A DNA stretch of 9,128 nucleotides from an uncultured bacterium (GTDB lineage Bacteria > Actinomycetota > Thermoleophilia > BMS3ABIN01): NCBI GenBank assembly GCA_913009925.1, contig CAJVWY010000040.1:1-9128 (forward strand), in the 5' to 3' direction. Shown piece by piece: positions 5,845 to 9,128 of the stretch. Made by a program: the position numbers and the translations under genes. Position 1 is the stretch's first letter. Each line of letters starts with the position of its first letter. The notes beneath the pieces are model-generated. The model was not told the DNA's origin. It did not search any database and worked only from the letters and a program-made list of their open reading frames with translations.

Positions 5845-6171
5845 TCATACTTTTTTATGTGGACGGCTCTGGAGCATCAGCGCCGCGGCGGCCGTAAACA
5901 GTGCCACCGAGCCGATGATGACCGCCGCCGCCGTCCAGCTCTCGCCGGCGGCCTGCCGCTCATCGACGATGGCCGCCAGGGTCCTCAGCCATTCCAGCGC
6001 CGCCAGGACCAGGACGGCCTGAACCAGGCGGACGGCCCACAGGCGCCCGGTCAGGAGCAGCAGCGGGAAGATCAGGCTGAGGATGACCAGCGGCAGTAAT
6101 CCGGCGCGGAGAAAATGCGCCGCCATCAGCAGGGCGCTTAAGCAGGCCGGTATCGATCGGATGGTATTCAT
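5845..6171 (-). CDS. small integral membrane protein, unknown function
   Basis: A 108-residue, very hydrophobic protein. I count about four membrane helices: roughly residues 5-20, 24-42 (LLPLVILSLIFPLLLL), 46-66 (including LVLAALEWLRTL) and 80-101 (AAAVIIGSVALFTAAAALML), with a short Arg/Lys-rich tail QSRPHKKV that suggests a cytosolic C-terminus. The HFLRAG, ALEWLRT and LFTAAAAL stretches look like conserved positions of small uncharacterised inner-membrane proteins that I have seen in other bacteria, but I can name no function. An upstream GTG at 6219 would add 16 polar residues; neither start has a good ribosome site, and the ATG begins right before the first helix. It follows the MFS gene on the same strand, probably in one transcript. 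Confidence 0.65.
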   Translation of the reverse strand: MNTIRSIPACLSALLMAAHFLRAGLLPLVILSLIFPLLLLTGRLWAVRLVQAVLVLAALEWLRTLAAIVDERQAAGESWTAAAVIIGSVALFTAAAALMLQSRPHKKV

Positions 6172-6237
6172 GTTATGTGGGCTGTCTGCACCTTTCGTTA
6201 TCCCGGAAGATACGGTCACGGAGCTGCGCCGGCGCGG

Positions 6238-7839
6238 CTATCGCGCATCCTCCACCAGCTTGCGGTTGGAGAGACCGGTGGTGATGATCAGGCCGGCCAC
6301 AGAGACAAACAGCAGGAAGGCGATGCCTGCCTTGAAAGCATCGGTGCGCGAAACACTGTAGATCCCCATGATCTCTGTCCGGGTTGCCTCGTCAACGCCG
6401 GACGCCTCCAGGCCACTGTTCAACTGACTGTCAGACACCAGCTCGATACCCGATTCCACGGGCCGGACGACCGCATCCTGCTGATCCTCAGGGATGAAAG
6501 CGCTCTCCTCGACGCCTTTCTGTATCCCCGTTGTGAGCGAGGCCAGCATGATCACTCCCACCAGGGCCACGCCCATGGCGTTGCCCAGCTGTTCGAAAGT
6601 ACCGTTAAGGCCTGTGGTCTCCGGCGTGTCCTCAGCATCGACCGAGGAGAAGATCAGGTTGAGTATCTGCGAGGCAATGAGGCCCAGGCCGGCGCCGAAC
6701 ACGGCGCCGCTGGCCAGGTCTGAAGGCTGAAGGCCGGGATTGATGGTGGATTCCATGAAAACCAGTCCGGCGATGACCGCCAGAAAACCCACCTGGATGA
6801 TACGCTTGGCCTTGAAGCGGGATGAGAGCCTGGCGCCGACGATCGCCGTGATCAGCAGCGCTATGGAAAAGGGCATCAGCGTCAGCCCGGTCTCGATGGC
6901 CGAGTATTCGAAAGTCAGCTGTAACAGCAGCGGGAAGGTGAACATGAAGGCGGCGGTGACGAACAAGCTGACGAAGCGGACGGCAAACCCCGATGACAGT
7001 CCCGGTATGCTGAACAGAGAGGGCTTGAACAGGCCGTCGTTGCCCTTGTCCTCCAGCCGGCGCTCCCAGCGGAACAGGCCCAGGACCAGCAGGAGGCCGA
7101 AACCGATGATGAAGGGAGCCACCGACAGGCCCAGGGGAGCGATCTCCCATGAGCCGGTCACAAGCGGCTTCTTGGCCTCAAACAGGCCATATTCACCGAT
7201 GAGTAAAGTTCCCAGGACGATGGACGCCCAGCCGAAGATGGAGATTGCAGCACCGATGAAATCAAATCCGGGTCTCTGTTCAGGCAATGTGTCCCGCTTG
7301 ATCTGTCCATGCAACACCAGCACGATAACTACTATCAGCACCTCCAGCCGGAAAGCCCAACGCCAGCTGGCATAGGTGGTCAGCAGGCCGCCGGCGATGG
7401 GACCCACGGCCATGCCGACGGCGGCCACGGCGCTGATTATGCCATAGGCGTAGGCCCGATCCTCACTGTCATAGGTTTTCCGCAGCAGCGTCTGGATGTT
7501 GGGCATCATCAGCGCCGACCCCAGGCCTTCGATAACGGACCAGCCGATGATCAGCATTCCCAGGCTCTGGCTGAAAGAAGCGATGCCGGTGCCGATGCCG
7601 AAGCAGGCCACACCGGCGATGAAGGTCCTCTTGACGCCAAATATGCCGCCCAGCTTGCCACCGATGAGCATGAAGGACGCCATCACCAGGGCGTAGATGG
7701 AGATGGCCGCCTGGACGCCGCCGACGGTGGTGCCCAGATCCTCCACCAGCGCCGAGATGGAGACGTTCATGATCGTCGTGTCGATGACGATGATGAACAT
7801 CGCCATGCTGAGGATTATCAGCGCCGACCATTTCCTCAT
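6238..7839 (-). CDS. MFS drug exporter, DHA2 (EmrB/QacA) family, 14 helices
   Basis: A 533-residue proton-driven exporter in the cytoplasmic membrane. Family motifs are clear: D1-type IDTTIMNVS in helix 1 (about 19-27), motif A GGKLGGIFGVKR in the loop after helix 2 (60-71), and motif C VGMAVGPIAGG in helix 5 (141-151) followed by SWRWAFRLE, which marks drug/proton antiporters. Length and the long hydrophobic runs fit 14 helices. An unusually polar segment of about 50 residues before the last helix (about 455-505, rich in Glu/Asp/Ser) should lie outside the membrane. The substrate cannot be read from sequence; multidrug, antibiotic or lipid-like compounds are typical. The ATG at 7839 has GGAG eight bases upstream. 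No regulator gene adjoins it in this window. Confidence 0.9.
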   Translation of the reverse strand: MRKWSALIILSMAMFIIVIDTTIMNVSISALVEDLGTTVGGVQAAISIYALVMASFMLIGGKLGGIFGVKRTFIAGVACFGIGTGIASFSQSLGMLIIGWSVIEGLGSALMMPNIQTLLRKTYDSEDRAYAYGIISAVAAVGMAVGPIAGGLLTTYASWRWAFRLEVLIVVIVLVLHGQIKRDTLPEQRPGFDFIGAAISIFGWASIVLGTLLIGEYGLFEAKKPLVTGSWEIAPLGLSVAPFIIGFGLLLVLGLFRWERRLEDKGNDGLFKPSLFSIPGLSSGFAVRFVSLFVTAAFMFTFPLLLQLTFEYSAIETGLTLMPFSIALLITAIVGARLSSRFKAKRIIQVGFLAVIAGLVFMESTINPGLQPSDLASGAVFGAGLGLIASQILNLIFSSVDAEDTPETTGLNGTFEQLGNAMGVALVGVIMLASLTTGIQKGVEESAFIPEDQQDAVVRPVESGIELVSDSQLNSGLEASGVDEATRTEIMGIYSVSRTDAFKAGIAFLLFVSVAGLIITTGLSNRKLVEDAR

Positions 7840-7894
7840 GCCTTCTACTCCGGTGCCTTATTCATCCTACTGTGATCCTTAATAGCACCCGCGC

Positions 7895-8176
7895 CTACTC
7901 CGAGCGCTCCGTGATCTCGATCAGGTGGTAGCCGAACTGGGTCTTGACCGGCCCGTGGACCGCGTTCAACTCCTCGACGAACACGACCTCATCGAACTCC
8001 CTGACCATCTGCCCCTGGCCGAACTCACCCAGGTCGCCGCCCTGCTTCCCCGAGGGACAGCTGGAGTGCTCTGCGGCGACTACCGCGAAATCAGCGCCTT
8101 CGATGATCTCGATCTTCAACTGCTCACACTTCTCCTCGCTGTCAACCAATATGTGTCTCGCCTTTGCTGTTGCCAT
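7895..8176 (-). CDS. ppiC: parvulin-type peptidyl-prolyl isomerase PpiC
   Basis: A 93-residue single-domain parvulin, the same length as E. coli PpiC and closely alike. It catalyses cis-trans isomerisation of Xaa-Pro bonds and, lacking a signal peptide, should act in the cytosol. Motifs in order are ARHILV (residues 6-11, active-site His8), CPSGKQGGDLGEF (40-52, catalytic-pocket Cys40), GQMVREFDEVVF (55-66, Met57 and Phe61 of the substrate pocket), and TQFGYHLIEI (79-88, Phe81 and His84). The start ATG has a strong AGGAGGA ribosome site at 8182-8188. The MFS gene begins 55 bases after its stop. Confidence 0.93.
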   Translation of the reverse strand: MATAKARHILVDSEEKCEQLKIEIIEGADFAVVAAEHSSCPSGKQGGDLGEFGQGQMVREFDEVVFVEELNAVHGPVKTQFGYHLIEITERSE

Positions 8177-8204
8177 TCGTGTCCTCCTGATTTGGTTTAA
8201 CCGG

Positions 8205-8223
8205 TCCGCCGGTATCCGGCGGA
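8205..8223. repeat. perfect inverted repeat between acuC and ppiC
   Basis: TCCGCCGG and CCGGCGGA form an 8-bp perfect stem around a three-base loop in the 65-base gap between the AcuC-like stop and the ppiC start. On the - strand the next bases are CCGGTTAAACC, not a T-tract, so it is not a standard intrinsic terminator. It may be an RNA-stabilising or processing hairpin, or a protein-binding palindrome. Confidence 0.5.
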
Positions 8224-8241
8224 AGCCTGGCTTTTCCCCTC

Positions 8242-8992
8242 CTACCCCGCGTCTCCAGCGGATAAACTCCTGGCGCCCAGGATGGGGAACACGGTTTTCC
8301 TGATCTCGGCGGTTCCCGCCGCGACGGCGTCACGGGCGCGGTCCAGCGTGGCGCGGTCGATCGCCGGCGTCCGGTCATCCCTGGTAAGATAGCGCGGCGC
8401 TGCGGCTCCTGAACGCTGCTCGCACTGTTGCCGCCAGCTCTCCGGCAGCACCTCGTCCAGCTTCACATCAGCCATGGCCGCCGTATGGGCGGTCCAGGCT
8501 CGCGGCACCACCGAGTAAGCCTGGTAACCGCCGCCGCCGGAGGCCAGCCAGCGGCCGCCGCAGACTTCATGCACCAGCTGGTGCTGGCGGCGAGCCAGCT
8601 CCTGGAAGCCGGAGATGGTCAACGCCAGGTGGGTCAGCGGATCGTCCCAGTGGGCATCGCAGCCGTTCTGGGTGATGATGACATCGGGCTTGAAGGCGCG
8701 CGCCAGCGGCGGCACCAGCTCGTCATAGGCCTGGAGAAAGATCTCATCCGTGGTGCCGGGCTCCAGAGGCAGGTTGACGGAATAGCCCTTTCCTTCCCCC
8801 TCGCCGGTCTGGCTGGTGAAACCGCTGCCGGGGAACAGGTGTCTCCCCGACTCGTGGAAGGAGACGGTCATCACCCGGGGGTCACTGTAGAAACATTCCT
8901 GGACGCCGTCACCGTGGTGGGCGTCGAAATCAAGGTAGAGGACCCTGGCGCCGTAACGTTTCTTGAGATAGGCGGCCGCCAGAGCCACGTCG
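8242..8992 (-). CDS. acuC: AcuC-like histone deacetylase-family protein, N-terminus missing
   Basis: The C-terminal 250 or so residues of a class I-like zinc amidohydrolase related to Bacillus AcuC, which deacetylates acetyl-CoA synthetase. Zinc ligands are visible in LDFDAHHGDGVQ (Asp and His of DxH) and in QNGCDAHWDDPL (third-ligand Asp); the catalytic-Tyr motif GGGGY is followed by VVPRAWT, as in AcuC. The catalytic His-His pair that precedes these motifs is not present because the contig ends: codons run into adapter at 8993, so the GTG at 8988 is an internal valine, not a start. About 110-140 residues are missing. The end carries a family-atypical Ala/Arg-rich tail after PRYLTRDDR. No acuA or acuB is visible. 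Acetylpolyamine amidohydrolase is a less likely alternative. Confidence 0.87.
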
Positions 8993-9050
8993 AGATCGGA
9001 AGAGCGTCGTGTAGGGAAAGAGTGTAGATCTCGGTGGGCGCCGTATCATT
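8993..9050. other. Illumina P5/read-1 adapter (reverse complement) at contig end
   Basis: Fifty-eight bases match the reverse complement of the TruSeq universal adapter from AGATCGGAAGAGCG to CCGTATCATT, with one mismatch at 9038 (G for T). Translated on the - strand it yields the well-known contaminant peptide containing TLSLHDALPI. Genomic sequence stops at 8992. Confidence 0.98.
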
Positions 9051-9128
9051 AAAAAAAAAAACAGAAACAGACAGGATAAGATCGGAAGACAGTAGCACTA
9101 CGCAGCAGTTCTGACATTGATGTCCCCC
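9051..9128. other. A-run and low-quality read-through after the adapter
   Basis: An 11-base A-run (9051-9061) follows the end of the adapter, as happens when a sequencer reads past the end of a short insert. The remainder is low-confidence sequence that includes a second adapter-like start, AGATCGGAAGA at 9079-9089. Nothing here should be annotated. Confidence 0.9.

Noticed and set aside
5845..5847. Selenocysteine (UGA) joining the membrane protein and the Cys-rich ORF
   Set aside because: Only a 5-bp ATCGA/TCGAT pairing is visible downstream and no SECIS-type apical loop; TGA serves as an ordinary stop in several genes here. Kept only as a remark.
5483..5848. 121-codon - strand frame starting with an ATGA overlap at 5848
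   Set aside because: The ATGA overlap is attractive, but third-position G/C is low, the product is Arg/Pro/Gly-rich, and its second half lies out of frame inside the phosphatase gene. The frame starting at 5835 is better supported.
56..8992. CRISPR array, tRNA, rRNA, insertion sequence or phage genes
   Set aside because: No regularly spaced repeats, cloverleaf, transposase or phage motifs were seen in the genomic part of the window.
9051..9061. A-run as a poly(A) tail or terminator
   Set aside because: It directly follows the complete adapter and is a read-through artefact.
8871..9098. - strand frame running through the right end with peptide TLSLHDALPI
   Set aside because: Translation of the reverse-complement P5 adapter, a known contaminant peptide.

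Overview
The window is an assembled bacterial contig, about 60% GC by eye, whose two ends are Illumina library adapter rather than genome. Bases 1-55 match the P7/index/read-2 adapter and bases 8993-9050 match the reverse complement of the P5/read-1 adapter, followed by an A-run and low-quality sequence. Biological sequence therefore runs from 56 to 8992. The host cannot be named from one window. High GC, strong Shine-Dalgarno sites with several TTG starts, a TreT-type trehalose synthase, an AmmeMemoRadiSam radical SAM enzyme and a phasin-like protein would suit a deep-branching anaerobic Actinobacteriota, Chloroflexota or Desulfobacterota-type lineage. This placement is an inference.

Layout: one partial gene (56-259) lies on the + strand, with only its C-terminus present. 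Every other gene is on the - strand and reads right to left: a truncated AcuC-like histone deacetylase-family protein (8992-8242); the parvulin PpiC (8176-7895); a 14-helix DHA2-type MFS exporter (7839-6238); a small four-helix membrane protein (6171-5845); a very short cysteine-rich ORF missed by length cut-offs (5835-5701); an inositol-monophosphatase-family phosphatase (5631-4666); an AmrS-type radical SAM protein (4580-3552); then, after a structured 152-base leader, TreT (3399-2152), a GT20 trehalose-6-phosphate synthase-like enzyme (2134-668) and a phasin-like coiled-coil protein (671-273).

The clearest functional unit is the last one: GT4 trehalose synthase, GT20 glycosyltransferase and phasin-like protein, with a 17-base gap and then a 4-base TTGA stop/start overlap. 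It points to synthesis of trehalose or a related glucoside as compatible solute or carbon store. No trehalose-6-phosphate phosphatase (OtsB) is fused to or next to the GT20 gene in this window. The leader ahead of treT can fold into two mutually exclusive hairpins, a possible attenuator.

I did not find a convincing new multi-gene system. The points most worth a second look are the treT leader, the GT4 plus GT20 plus phasin arrangement, the cysteine-rich mini-ORF that sits in frame behind a TGA stop, and the apparently leaderless start of the phosphatase gene.
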